From an uncultured Prevotellaceae bacterium (lineage in GTDB: Bacteria > Bacteroidota > Bacteroidia > Bacteroidales > Bacteroidaceae), in assembly GCA_937893145.1 (NCBI GenBank), contig CALBJW010000191.1, positions 1 to 52,066 of the forward strand: a stretch of 52,066 nucleotides of DNA, in the 5' to 3' direction. Below, piece after piece: positions 42,641 through 51,148 of this stretch (positions are counted from its first letter, which is position 1; each line of letters begins with the position of its first letter). The position numbers and the translations under genes are program-made. Below the pieces are notes generated by a model. The model was not told the DNA's origin. It searched no databases and saw only the letters and a list, made by a program, of their open reading frames with translations.

Positions 42641-43372
42641 TTATTTAAGGTTAGTTTGCTTTTTCTGAATGGTTATCTCCCCATACTCACTCACTTTGTT
42701 AATGTGGCTAATCCATGTGAAGAATTCTTCTGCATCATTGTTGCTCCATTGTGAGAAGAGGTTGTTTTCCTTGCCATCAATCTTCAGTTGACTAAGGTCG
42801 AGTCCGATGTAAGGTAGGCACCATGTGTCTTTGTCGTCAGCATCAATTACATATATTGTTCTGTCATCGAAGCGGAATTCTGCAACATGCTCCTCTCCGT
42901 TCATCTCAAAAGAGAGTACGACTGGATGCCAATTGAAATTGATGTAGGCTGTGTGTATCTCAGGTGTAGGGTCGCCCTTTATGTTGTAATCTCCCTGTAT
43001 GTTAGTGTTGGGGAGTTTGGCAAAAGCCTCCTTCAAAGCCTTGTCCTTTATGCAGTTTGCCACCCAACTGATAGGGAAGTCGGGATATGAAATCTTTCTG
43101 TCGTAGTATCCTCCAACCATGAATTCGTAGTTCAAGATGGAATCCTCGTCTCCAACCCTCCACCAAGTTCCGTTCTCACCCTGAAACTTCTCCTCGCTGC
43201 CATCGAGCATTACCACTCTCAGCTTTCCCTCGTAAGTGCCAGCAAGACTGTCGGCTATCATCTTGTCCAATCCGTGTTGCTGGATGTAAGTGTATCTGTA
43301 AACAGGTTCACGATCGCACGAGCATACTATTGCCATTATTGCTAATAGCACGAAAAACATTCCTTTCTTCAT
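42641..43372 (-). CDS. Lipoprotein, possibly DUF4840-like
   Basis: 243 residues. The signal peptide ends at a lipobox (cysteine at 17 or 19 in VCSCD). The mature part includes YEGKLRVVM near the start and FPISWVANCIKDKALKEAF in the middle, a layout I associate with Bacteroidales DUF4840 lipoproteins, but this match is tentative. It should be on the cell envelope. There are no close neighbours on the same strand, and no clear promoter was found. Confidence 0.65.
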   Translation of the reverse strand: MKKGMFFVLLAIMAIVCSCDREPVYRYTYIQQHGLDKMIADSLAGTYEGKLRVVMLDGSEEKFQGENGTWWRVGDEDSILNYEFMVGGYYDRKISYPDFPISWVANCIKDKALKEAFAKLPNTNIQGDYNIKGDPTPEIHTAYINFNWHPVVLSFEMNGEEHVAEFRFDDRTIYVIDADDKDTWCLPYIGLDLSQLKIDGKENNLFSQWSNNDAEEFFTWISHINKVSEYGEITIQKKQTNLK

Positions 43373-43639
43373 AATAATGTGAATTTTTAATTATCCTATT
43401 ATATTAAACGATTGCATAGCGTAAAATATTGTATGGAAAGGATAGTATTAATATACGATATTCTTCCCTTTTCGCCAAATGATTATATTTCTTTTTTTGC
43501 ATTATCGGTCACTTCTTCTTTTTTTTCGACAACTCCGATTATGCCATACTAACCCTCCATTTTCGGCAATTTATGTTAAAAACATCATTCAAACTACACT
43601 TTGTACCATCTATATGCTCGTTATTTTCTGAAAAATAAG

Positions 43640-43647
43640 TATCTTTG
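43640..43647 (+). promoter_or_regulatory. -7 element for the toxin-antitoxin operon
   Basis: TATCTTTG at 43640-43647 matches the consensus; no good -33 element lies 20 bases upstream. A start near 43654 leaves a leader of about 110 bases. Confidence 0.55.
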
Positions 43648-43653
43648 CGACAG

Positions 43654-43669
43654 TAGGGTACTTACCCTA
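43654..43669. promoter_or_regulatory. Inverted repeat at the predicted start site, candidate autoregulatory operator
   Basis: TAGGGTA and TACCCTA arms (43654-43660 and 43663-43669) are separated by two bases. The site covers the predicted transcription start, where an antitoxin or toxin-antitoxin complex could repress its own operon. Confidence 0.4.
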
Positions 43670-43764
43670 ATCCTCGTTGTCAATCGCCATAGCGACGCTT
43701 TTGGCAGAAAGAGCGGGAATGTTTAGAAAGAAGATGTAAAAACTAATTTGTATAGAGGAAAGAT

Positions 43765-44025
43765 ATGGAAGCTGTAATGAATACAAATTCAACGAGCGTA
43801 AACACTGTTGATGCTATTTGGAATCTGATTCAATGTCAAAGCGTGTCTGTGCGCAAAGCACTTGCGAAACGCATGATTGAGGCTGAAGAGAAAAGAAAGA
43901 CATTACGCCAGCAGGAAATGGTGGAAGAAACGCTTGGTCGCGCATTGGATGAAGTACGCGAATCTGAGCGTACAGGTAAAGCGTTGATGTCATTTGATGA
44001 TTTCTTGAAAGAGGTTAATTCGTAG
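43765..44025 (+). CDS. Putative antitoxin of a RelE/ParE-like pair
   Basis: 86 residues, mainly helical and highly charged, with the helix VRKALAKRMIEAEEKRKTL in the middle and a C-terminal segment (LMSFDDFLKEVNS) of the kind that wraps toxins. No DNA-binding fold is recognised. A purine-rich GAGGAAAG lies just before the ATG at 43765, supporting this start over the ATG four codons on. It ends nine bases before the toxin gene, so the role rests on gene order. Confidence 0.65.
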   Translation: MEAVMNTNSTSVNTVDAIWNLIQCQSVSVRKALAKRMIEAEEKRKTLRQQEMVEETLGRALDEVRESERTGKALMSFDDFLKEVNS

Positions 44026-44034
44026 TTTGCATTT

Positions 44035-44388
44035 ATGAATATTATATTTTCCTCAGGTCAAGAATTCCTCCGTCAATTTAAGCGTCTTAGCAAGAAATAC
44101 AAGTCTCTTGTTAATGATATCGTTGTGCTTCGAAATGAATTGATAGAGAATCCCGATCAAGGTACGGATCTTGGAAATGGAGTCCATAAAGTCAGAATGG
44201 CTATTTCTTCCAAAGGGAAAGGCAAGAGTGGAGGGGCGCGTGTGCTTACTTTGAATATTCTTGTTTCTGAAGCTACAGAGAAAAACCTTCATATTACATT
44301 CTTGACCATTTACGACAAAAGCGAGATTAGTAATGTCTCAGAGTCGTATATTGAAGAACTTGTAGATAAGCACATTAAGAATCAATGA
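44035..44388 (+). CDS. RelE/ParE-superfamily toxin-like protein
   Basis: 117 residues. The RelE-type start (FLRQFKRLSKKYKSLVNDI), the P-D-Q-G-T-D-L-G-N-G-V-H-K-V-R-M core and the later strand KGKSGGARVLTLNI fit this fold, and are rich in Lys/Arg as in mRNA-cutting toxins. It is a little longer than E. coli RelE. It is followed by its own terminator. Activity is not proven; some members in this group are ribosome-dependent RNases and others poison gyrase. Confidence 0.75.
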   Translation: MNIIFSSGQEFLRQFKRLSKKYKSLVNDIVVLRNELIENPDQGTDLGNGVHKVRMAISSKGKGKSGGARVLTLNILVSEATEKNLHITFLTIYDKSEISNVSESYIEELVDKHIKNQ

Positions 44389-44419
44389 ATTGTTGTTGGA
44401 TTCGGAAGTCGTTGAGGGG

Positions 44420-44452
44420 CCTGTACATACTAATGTACAGGTCAAATTTTTT
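44420..44452 (+). terminator. Intrinsic terminator after the toxin gene
   Basis: A perfect 9-bp stem, CCTGTACAT (44420-44428) with ATGTACAGG (44433-44441), followed by T-rich sequence (six Ts at 44447-44452). It closes the toxin-antitoxin operon. Confidence 0.8.
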
Positions 44453-44453
44453 A

Positions 44454-44506
44454 TAATAAATCCGTGCAGAACTTTCGCAGCCCTGCACGGTGGTAACCGG
44501 TTGTAC
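44454..44506 (-). repeat. Dispersed repeat copy A with terminator-like hairpin
   Basis: Reading the minus strand, this lies 22 bases after the stop of the secreted-protein gene. It contains the palindrome AACCGGTT and an 8-bp stem CCGTGCAG/CTGCACGG (44462-44469 with 44483-44490). Nearly the same sequence lies at 47356-47407. The hairpin is followed on the minus strand by an AT-rich run, so it may be the terminator of that operon. Confidence 0.7.
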
Positions 44507-44528
44507 AATTTCTTTTATGAAAAACTTT

Positions 44529-46004
44529 TTACTTTATATTTAGCATTGCTTTGTTCATCTTGTTCATGTACTTCTCGGTGAGCTTGTTGACTTGCTTCTG
44601 GCATTTCTGAGCATTTGGGGAGAGAGAACCGAAATGCTTATATAACTCGTTGAATGCCTGATTCTGCGGCTTGAAGAGATCATCGATAGCACCTTTGTAC
44701 ACACCTATTATAACATTCGCAGGAAGGCCTTGTTTGTTTATCACATTGATAAAATCCTCAACAAGTTTATCAAGCTCATTATTTAGTTTTATAATGTTTT
44801 TGAAAGAAGACTCAACAGGAATAGTGAGCATATTAGGTGTGGCAGCTATTATTTCTTTTATAGACTTGTATGAACTTTTTATAGTTTCAAGTTTCTGTTC
44901 TATTAGTTTGCCTTTTTGTTCAATTATTATTCTCTGTTCAGGTGTTACTCTGTCTAAAGGATTATCTACAGCTACTGCCTGATGCCATTCTTCCTCATTA
45001 TGTGTAGTATCAGTACTGTCTTCATATCCACCAGTCAACTCCACATCGTCATTCTCTTTACCCTCGAACATGCTCTTGCCCGAATAAAGACCTACACGTC
45101 GATCATAGTCATAATCTCCATTATAGTATCCATTGTGTGTGGTGATGTGATAAGTCTCACCTGGCACCATGTCGATGTTAGTCCAAAGTTTGCAGAGCGA
45201 ACCATCTGGCATTACAGTACGGATGCGACCACCCATACGCTTGTCAATATCTACGCTGATGTTAAAACGTCTGTCTCTTGAAACAGGCATTGGGAGAATG
45301 TTGTCGTGAGTCTTCATATACTCTTTCAGTTCCTTGTATGAGTTGGTCATCATCGTGAGACGGTTCAGTTCTTCGTATGTGTCAGCCATGTAGAAGACAT
45401 ATAGTGAATCTGAAATGTCATCGCCCATGCGACCATCAAGTGTGAAAGTCTTGCTTGTGTCTTTCTCCATATTCTTCTCGAAAAGGTCTGGACGGAGAGA
45501 GGTAATCATGTAGATGTTTCCTTCCACATTCTCGGCATCTTTATTTTCCCACACGATGGCATATACATCGCGAAGTTGAGGATTGGTCGGATTCTTTACT
45601 GCCATATACCACATATTTTGATTTGAGCGTGTGCGAATACGGACAGTCTTTGTGTTACCATTGCCTGTAGCGACCTTGATGCTGAAGTTGTCGTGATTGC
45701 CATTTGCGATGTGCATAAGCTGATAGCATACAGGTTCGTCCTTATGGAAATCGTCAGCTATCATGGTGATGCGAGGTTCGCTCTTCTTGCACACGAAAGG
45801 TGTGATAACTTCCTTCGACTCGATGATGCCAGTATTAGGATTCTTGTTGATGGAATACACCTGGCTGTTCTTGTTTCCATAAAGGTCACAGATGAACTCA
45901 AAGGTTTTGATTACGTTGGTAGGTGTACTAACTTGCTTTCGCTGTGCATTTATTGTTGTTATTGCCATACAAGCAATAACCAACATGACAATTATTCTTT
46001 TCAT
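44529..46004 (-). CDS. Secreted protein of unknown function, last gene of the ECF operon
   Basis: 491 residues with a signal peptide (1-20, ending INAQ). The N-terminal two thirds look like beta-rich extracytoplasmic domains (for example the MPDGSLCKLW and MVPGETYHIT strands). The last 150 residues are helical with Lys/Glu-rich coiled-coil character. I do not recognise the family. It lies 48 bases after the anti-sigma candidate on the same strand and may be the output or sensor of that sigma pair. Confidence 0.65.
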   Translation of the reverse strand: MKRIIVMLVIACMAITTINAQRKQVSTPTNVIKTFEFICDLYGNKNSQVYSINKNPNTGIIESKEVITPFVCKKSEPRITMIADDFHKDEPVCYQLMHIANGNHDNFSIKVATGNGNTKTVRIRTRSNQNMWYMAVKNPTNPQLRDVYAIVWENKDAENVEGNIYMITSLRPDLFEKNMEKDTSKTFTLDGRMGDDISDSLYVFYMADTYEELNRLTMMTNSYKELKEYMKTHDNILPMPVSRDRRFNISVDIDKRMGGRIRTVMPDGSLCKLWTNIDMVPGETYHITTHNGYYNGDYDYDRRVGLYSGKSMFEGKENDDVELTGGYEDSTDTTHNEEEWHQAVAVDNPLDRVTPEQRIIIEQKGKLIEQKLETIKSSYKSIKEIIAATPNMLTIPVESSFKNIIKLNNELDKLVEDFINVINKQGLPANVIIGVYKGAIDDLFKPQNQAFNELYKHFGSLSPNAQKCQKQVNKLTEKYMNKMNKAMLNIK

Positions 46005-46052
46005 AGTTTTTTTATTATACTATCCACCCGGATGGCAATTATGAATTATGAA

Positions 46053-46703
46053 TTATTTCAACGCTGTATTTTCTAAATTATATCTTGAAATCTCAAGTTC
46101 CAACTCCACCCACTTGAGGTAAGCCTCGTTTGCCTGCTTTTTCATGAGAGCAATTTCCTCTTTCGTGTATTTGTAGTTTTCGGGGCGAGTGATAGGAATA
46201 TCTCGCTCGGTGAGCATTCGTGGTTGAGGTTCGGCGGTAGGAGTTTCTTCGATGACAGTCACTTCTTGCTCTGCCACATCTACGTTCTCTTGTAGAACTT
46301 CCACCTTTGCGAGTTGCTCATCAATCGTGACCACTTTAGTAGTATGAACCTTTGGCTCTGCCTTGATTTCTGGTTTGATGTTGGCAGTTATTTGTTGAGG
46401 CTTCACATCTTCCACCGGCTCTACCTGCTGATGCTCGGTAGGAACGTCCACTTTGGCAGTCTTGACTTCTTCAATGTCAATGATGTCTTGTTTTGGTGGC
46501 ATGAGGAATATCATTACCACTCCTGCTACACAAGCTGCTGCAATCCACGGCCAGAAAGTGTGGCGATGCGACACGACAGGCTTGCTGTTCACCTCCTTCT
46601 CCACACGCTGCATGAGTCGTGCATTAAGGTCGGCAGGCATAGGAGGATGTTCTGCTTCGTTCTGCCTGATTGCTTCGTGAATATTCTTTATATCTTGTTT
46701 CAT
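46053..46703 (-). CDS. Single-pass membrane protein, probable anti-sigma factor
   Basis: 216 residues. A cytoplasmic N-terminus (about 1-48) is followed by one membrane helix (about 50-68, FWPWIAAACVAGVVMIFLM) and a Val/Glu/Pro-rich extracytoplasmic stretch ending in a Lys/Glu-rich helix. It overlaps the ECF sigma gene by four bases, and this topology is the classic form of anti-sigma factors, but no conserved anti-sigma motif is visible. Confidence 0.7.
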   Translation of the reverse strand: MKQDIKNIHEAIRQNEAEHPPMPADLNARLMQRVEKEVNSKPVVSHRHTFWPWIAAACVAGVVMIFLMPPKQDIIDIEEVKTAKVDVPTEHQQVEPVEDVKPQQITANIKPEIKAEPKVHTTKVVTIDEQLAKVEVLQENVDVAEQEVTVIEETPTAEPQPRMLTERDIPITRPENYKYTKEEIALMKKQANEAYLKWVELELEISRYNLENTALK

Positions 46704-47260
46704 TTGTCTAACATTTTAATAATTTTACAGAGTTTCTTTCTTATTCTACTGAGTCTTGATGCCACTGTGGTCGGTAAGGATTCCGTAATGTAAGCTATAT
46801 CTTTCAGACTCATCTCATCGTAATAGAACATGGTGATGATGGCTTGCTCGTCGGGAGGAAGATGATGGATGGCAGTTCGGATGATTTGCACCGTCTCTTC
46901 ATTTGGACTACCGAGAGTCTCTTCGACTTCTGCTTCCGAAAGTGCTTCCGCCTCGCCCTCACTGTCCTCGAAGTATATCAAGGCTTGCCGCTTTCGTCTT
47001 AGGAACGTGATGGACTCGTTGTAGGCTATTCGTGAGAGCCAAGTCTTGAGCGAGGATTTAGTCTCATCATACATATTTATATTACTGAAGACTTTGATGA
47101 AAACATCTTGATACACCTCCTCTGCATCCTCCACCGCAGGAACGAGTCGCACGACCTGAGCCCAGACGTAACCTCCGTAATGCTCAAGTGCTTGCTGTTG
47201 CACTTTGGGACTTCGTCGCCTCAGTCCCTCAATGATATGTGTCTCAGTATCTGTTATCAT
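46700..47260 (-). CDS. ECF-family RNA polymerase sigma factor
   Basis: 186 residues from the ATG at 47260; an in-frame ATG at 47311 adds 17 residues unlike the family. Region 2 (AEEVYQDVFIKVFSNI and LKTWLSRIAYNESITFLRR) and region 4 (LPPDEQAIITMFYYDEMSLKDIAYITE) are clear. A Glu-rich linker joins them. It is followed by the anti-sigma candidate (overlap) and a secreted protein. Confidence 0.92.
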   Translation of the reverse strand: MITDTETHIIEGLRRRSPKVQQQALEHYGGYVWAQVVRLVPAVEDAEEVYQDVFIKVFSNINMYDETKSSLKTWLSRIAYNESITFLRRKRQALIYFEDSEGEAEALSEAEVEETLGSPNEETVQIIRTAIHHLPPDEQAIITMFYYDEMSLKDIAYITESLPTTVASRLSRIRKKLCKIIKMLDK

Positions 47261-47355
47261 TTCTGTTGTCTTCTGTTTATATATACGAGTGTAAGGGGGA
47301 AAATATTGCAAGTATGCAAGAAAATTTTGTTTTACTATATAAATTCAATATGATA

Positions 47356-47407
47356 TAATAAACCCGTGCAGAACTTCACAGCCCCGCACGGTGGTAACCG
47401 GTTGTAC
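47356..47407 (-). repeat. Dispersed repeat copy B with terminator-like hairpin
   Basis: This second copy of the element at 44454-44506 lies 44 bases after the stop of the thioredoxin-like gene, in the same orientation. The stem is shorter here (6-bp CCGTGC/GCACGG at 47364-47369 with 47386-47391), because a base pair is lost. The AACCGGTT part and the flanking TTTATTA are kept. Confidence 0.7.
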
Positions 47408-47451
47408 TTTTATTTACTAATCTACATTTTTATTTAATAACTTTTACTTTC

Positions 47452-48909
47452 TTATTCGCTGAGATATTCTTTCAGTTTTTCTTCCATGTTTGTCTCGATA
47501 ATCTGTTCTTTGTGCCAAATCTGCTTGCCGTCGGGACTGACTACCAATGTGGAGTTGCCATATTCGTATGGGTAGAGTTTGGAGAGGTAGTTGAACTGAT
47601 ACTTCATGAGGTAGTAGAAGTCGCCTTCCTGCTCCTTCATGCCATTCGTGAATTTTTCATTGTCAGCATATTCACCACCAGCTATATATACAAAATTTAC
47701 CTTGTCTTTATAGTATGCTTTTAAATATGATGTACTATCAAAATAGCAGTATTTGCTGATGGTAATGATTGTGGGTTTGCCATTGTTGTACTTTGCTATC
47801 AGGTTGGAGAGAATGGCATCTCCTTCGAGAGAACGGTCGAGTTCACATAGGCGTCCTTTGATTGGCATATTTAGTTTTACCTCTCGCTCCTCTTCTGCTT
47901 TCTTCATGCTTTTTCTGATGGCAGGTTCATATTCGGGAATTTCATGACATGCTTCAGAGAGTTTTGCCTCAGGGATGTAACTATCGCCGTACTCTATTCT
48001 TGATCTTAATAGCTCAGCACTACAAAGGCGACGAACATATTCATTCTGTACAGGAGCTATGCCTTGAGTATTCTGGTAGAAACTACATACGTCAGTTACT
48101 GACATTCTGTGATCAATGTAGAAAACCGCATTTCCAGGAATAGGGTTTACATCATTCCATGTTTGATATTTCTGAACTCCTCGTTCGTCGTAGTCTGGAT
48201 GCTTATCTCTATAGAAAAAAGAATAGTCAGTCATAAAAGTAGGTGCATTGAATGCTATGTAACACTTCCACCATTCCTTGAACTCGGCACTCAGTTTCTT
48301 GTTTGAGTCAATCTCCTTTACTGCCTGAAGATATTTCTCGTGGAAGAGTTTGCTTGCATCCTCAGGATTTGTTGTGTCGTAAAGGAAAGTGGCATTATCA
48401 CCATGCAAACCAAAAAGTGTCTCGTAGCAATACTTGCCGTCTCGTGAGATATAGTTGACGAGTTCGGAATTGAGCCTCTTGAATGGACCGTCAAACTGGA
48501 ATGTGTTCTTCTTGCCATTGTAAGTGATGGTCGTGGTTTCACCAGGAACGAGGATTACGATTATATCCGCCGTTGTGAAGAAGGTTTCATCGCCTGGCTT
48601 TTGGAATGTCATACGAATGGTGGATTCTGCAGTCATTCCGATGTTGAGTTCTGCTTCGTATTTGCTATTTCCTTTGCTTATTGGTACAGGGTTTATGACA
48701 ATGCCCGAACTGCTCATATCTTCAAAGAAGGTACGGCAAAATACACCTATTGGGATGCTTGCCACATCATAAGCTGCATCCTCAAGGACTATTTTGAGTT
48801 TTGCAGGTGCTTCGCTGAATACAGGTGGAGGAAGAACTTGAGCGTTTGCCATATTTGACAATGTTGCCATGATGAGTAGCATGAAAAGTCTTATTGCTTT
48901 CATAATCAT
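47452..48909 (-). CDS. Secreted thioredoxin-like protein lacking CxxC
   Basis: 485 residues with a signal peptide (1-23, ending ANAQ). The last third has a thioredoxin-like fold, with the strand KPTIITISKYCYFDST where TlpA proteins carry a WCxxC site. The single cysteine and missing CxxC rule out ordinary disulfide exchange. The N-terminal part is mostly beta-strand, then helical. It overlaps the upstream lipoprotein gene by four bases, so it belongs to the BlaI-BlaR1 operon. Confidence 0.72.
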   Translation of the reverse strand: MIMKAIRLFMLLIMATLSNMANAQVLPPPVFSEAPAKLKIVLEDAAYDVASIPIGVFCRTFFEDMSSSGIVINPVPISKGNSKYEAELNIGMTAESTIRMTFQKPGDETFFTTADIIVILVPGETTTITYNGKKNTFQFDGPFKRLNSELVNYISRDGKYCYETLFGLHGDNATFLYDTTNPEDASKLFHEKYLQAVKEIDSNKKLSAEFKEWWKCYIAFNAPTFMTDYSFFYRDKHPDYDERGVQKYQTWNDVNPIPGNAVFYIDHRMSVTDVCSFYQNTQGIAPVQNEYVRRLCSAELLRSRIEYGDSYIPEAKLSEACHEIPEYEPAIRKSMKKAEEEREVKLNMPIKGRLCELDRSLEGDAILSNLIAKYNNGKPTIITISKYCYFDSTSYLKAYYKDKVNFVYIAGGEYADNEKFTNGMKEQEGDFYYLMKYQFNYLSKLYPYEYGNSTLVVSPDGKQIWHKEQIIETNMEEKLKEYLSE

Positions 48910-49631
48910 TCTATCACTTTCGTTTTCTTATAATTCAATATCTTTTGATTCTTCTGTAAGTCTGCCACACGGACATTACGCAGTTTGATGCCTTCACCCC
49001 AGCCGGGAGAGTTTTCCACTTCATCAGTTGCATCAGCCTCGATGATATCGATGACGGTGCAAGTCTCGGGGAGAGGAGGGTAAATATCGACAAAACAAAG
49101 ATATTCGCCTGCAATGCCCTGAATGAAATAAGTCTCGTCGAGAGGCAAACCGCTACCTGAACTCACATAATATTTCGTGCCAGTCTTGCAGTCGCGGATG
49201 TAACTGCCAGACTTCATCTGATAGAACGTCCTGTCCCATCCCATCTGATAGATGTGGCCCACGTAGGTATGTTCCTTCGTACACCATATAGCAGTCTCGC
49301 TCTGCGTATCGGTGATGAGTGGAGGGGCAACCGCCATCGTGTCGTTGTATGTGGCGAAGGTTGACATATCTGTAGGATTGTAGTTGTTGGCAGGAGTGAT
49401 GAGGCGAGGGCGATTGACCTTTGGTGCTTCGTCATACTTTATCACATCCGTATCCTTCTGGTCATTACCGAGAGTGCTTACGTTGAAAGTCGCACCCTTC
49501 GGATTGTGGCTGATAAGTTCAAGCACTTTCTCTATGTCCTTTTCGTCCGAAACGGTGATGTTGTATGTCTTTGTGATGGTGCAACTCATTAGCACGGCAC
49601 AACATGATATGATAGAAACGTATTTTTTCAT
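48906..49631 (-). CDS. Lipoprotein carrying the same extracytoplasmic domain as the BlaR1 C-terminus
   Basis: 241 residues. The lipobox cysteine is C17 (LMSC). After a linker, residues about 118-200 form a domain with SYIRDCKTG (143-151), LPL near 162, the F-I-x-G-I-x-G strand, and YPPLPE (184-189) followed by VIDIIEA. The neighbouring BlaR1-like protein carries the same pattern at its C-terminus. Such domains also end TlpA-type proteins of Bacteroidales. It overlaps genes on both sides by four bases. The likely role is ligand or stress sensing in the envelope, by inference. Confidence 0.72.
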   Translation of the reverse strand: MKKYVSIISCCAVLMSCTITKTYNITVSDEKDIEKVLELISHNPKGATFNVSTLGNDQKDTDVIKYDEAPKVNRPRLITPANNYNPTDMSTFATYNDTMAVAPPLITDTQSETAIWCTKEHTYVGHIYQMGWDRTFYQMKSGSYIRDCKTGTKYYVSSGSGLPLDETYFIQGIAGEYLCFVDIYPPLPETCTVIDIIEADATDEVENSPGWGEGIKLRNVRVADLQKNQKILNYKKTKVIE

Positions 49632-51130
49632 TTTACTTCGTAGTCTTTAATCTTGATTGGTGAATAGAGTTTGTATTTGAGCCAACTGCAGAGATGCCAC
49701 ATCCGGACTATCTTCACATCGTCAGGAAGAGGTGGAAACTCCATCTTCAGGGCAAACGTCTTGCCTTTCATGTCTATGGCGTGGAATCCTGTGAACACAG
49801 GCATGTTCAATGGACGACGAGCCTTGTAGTGGTCCCCCGTTTCGAGGTCTTCGATGTAGGTCTGCTCACCACCAAACCAGAAGTATTCATCATCCGACTC
49901 TGGAGTGCCGACTACAGTCACGATAGTGTTGTTGGCATTTCGCTGAATGGTGAGACCTTCGTATGGTATGCGACTGTTGGTGTTGGCTGGGAGTTCGTAA
50001 TATTTTGGATTGCCATCCGAAGCATACTCCACAACTTCCATCTTTGCTTCATATTCGATGGTGCTGTTTGTTGGCTTTGTGAATTTATCATCATCTTCTT
50101 CGGGTGTGTCTTCTTCGGCATTCAAATTGTCATTTTCTATTACAGTGGAGACTTCTTCCTTCGATTTGAGAGAGTGCAACTTAGGTGTTTTCCACTTATT
50201 GTTGTAAATGGTTTCTGCCTCACCAATGGTAAAGGTGAAAATGCAGAACATAAGCAGTACCCAAATGCCTGTACTCACTTTGCCCAACTTGCCAAGTGTG
50301 CCAGCAGTGCTGTTCTTCATCTCCAAGAAGCGACGACGGATGAAGGAGTGGTTGAATCCGTTTGCCACGATTACGCTGTCTTCTGCCACTTCTTCGAGAA
50401 GGATAGTCTGATAGCGAAGGATGTTTGCACCAGCATCTATCACACAGCGGTCTGCCTCGTATTCGTGAACATTGCGAAGTTTATTGCGTACCACCCACAT
50501 TATCGGGTTGAACCAAAGGAGGCGAGCCATTACTTCAATAATCCAGACATCGATGTAATGCTTGTTGGTGATATGTGCCTTCTCGTGCATAAGGATGAGA
50601 CGCTCCTTCTCTACCACCATATTTGCAGGCATAAAGATTGTCTCGTGGAAAGAGAACGGAGTTTTCACATCCTTTGAGCGAATGATTTTGAAACCATCAT
50701 CGGTTATCTCTGTCTTCATCTTGCGTGAGATGAGGCACACCTTTATTAAATAGTAGGACATTATGAGAAGGAGTATGGCAGAAACTGCGAGAATGCCTAA
50801 CTTGGCATAATTGATGTAGCCTGACTCAGCGAATACATTCACTTGCTTTGTGATAGACACTTTTGGGGCTTGTGTTTCCTGGCCTTCCACACTTATAGGG
50901 TAAGGTTTGCCATGCACCATAATAGCTTCTTGCTCTATTTCCACAATTGTAGGTTCTGGTTTGTAAACCTCCAGTGTGAATCCGCTCATCATCATGCTCA
51001 CAAATGGAATCATGATAAGGTAAAGACGCATCAGTCTGTAGGAAGCTCGCTTGCGAAGCACTAACTGGTAGAATGCTAACAGCATGGCTGAACTTGCCAA
51101 CAGTTTTGCGAAAATAATAAGGTAAGTCAT
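49628..51130 (-). CDS. BlaR1-like M56-family membrane metalloprotease and sensor
   Basis: 500 residues. Membrane helices lie near 3-22, 33-51, 110-132 and 293-311. The cytoplasmic zinc-protease domain has HEKAH (H182, E183, H186) with E199 as a possible third ligand. BlaR1 proteins cut a BlaI-type repressor after an outside signal. The usual penicillin-binding sensor domain is missing; instead the C-terminus (about 400-500) has TYIEDLETG (424-432) and FPPLPD (465-470), shared with the next lipoprotein. The BlaI gene lies 18 bases upstream. Confidence 0.85.
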   Translation of the reverse strand: MTYLIIFAKLLASSAMLLAFYQLVLRKRASYRLMRLYLIMIPFVSMMMSGFTLEVYKPEPTIVEIEQEAIMVHGKPYPISVEGQETQAPKVSITKQVNVFAESGYINYAKLGILAVSAILLLIMSYYLIKVCLISRKMKTEITDDGFKIIRSKDVKTPFSFHETIFMPANMVVEKERLILMHEKAHITNKHYIDVWIIEVMARLLWFNPIMWVVRNKLRNVHEYEADRCVIDAGANILRYQTILLEEVAEDSVIVANGFNHSFIRRRFLEMKNSTAGTLGKLGKVSTGIWVLLMFCIFTFTIGEAETIYNNKWKTPKLHSLKSKEEVSTVIENDNLNAEEDTPEEDDDKFTKPTNSTIEYEAKMEVVEYASDGNPKYYELPANTNSRIPYEGLTIQRNANNTIVTVVGTPESDDEYFWFGGEQTYIEDLETGDHYKARRPLNMPVFTGFHAIDMKGKTFALKMEFPPLPDDVKIVRMWHLCSWLKYKLYSPIKIKDYEVK

Positions 51131-51148
51131 ATGTATAGGGGATTAAGG

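Larger units (their letters stand above)
43373..43764. other. Intergenic region between divergent genes
   Basis: About 390 bases hold the upstream regions of the lipoprotein gene (minus) and of the toxin pair (plus). The plus side has a -7 element and palindrome described separately. On the minus side I found no consensus promoter. No other gene or repeat is seen. Confidence 0.6.

Noticed and set aside
41940..44400. Intact insertion sequence or integron
   Set aside because: No transposase or integrase frame, and no terminal repeats that bracket the genes were found.
49694..50677. Long plus-strand open frame opposite the BlaR1-like gene
   Set aside because: It is antisense to a clearly recognised gene, with no promoter or family match.
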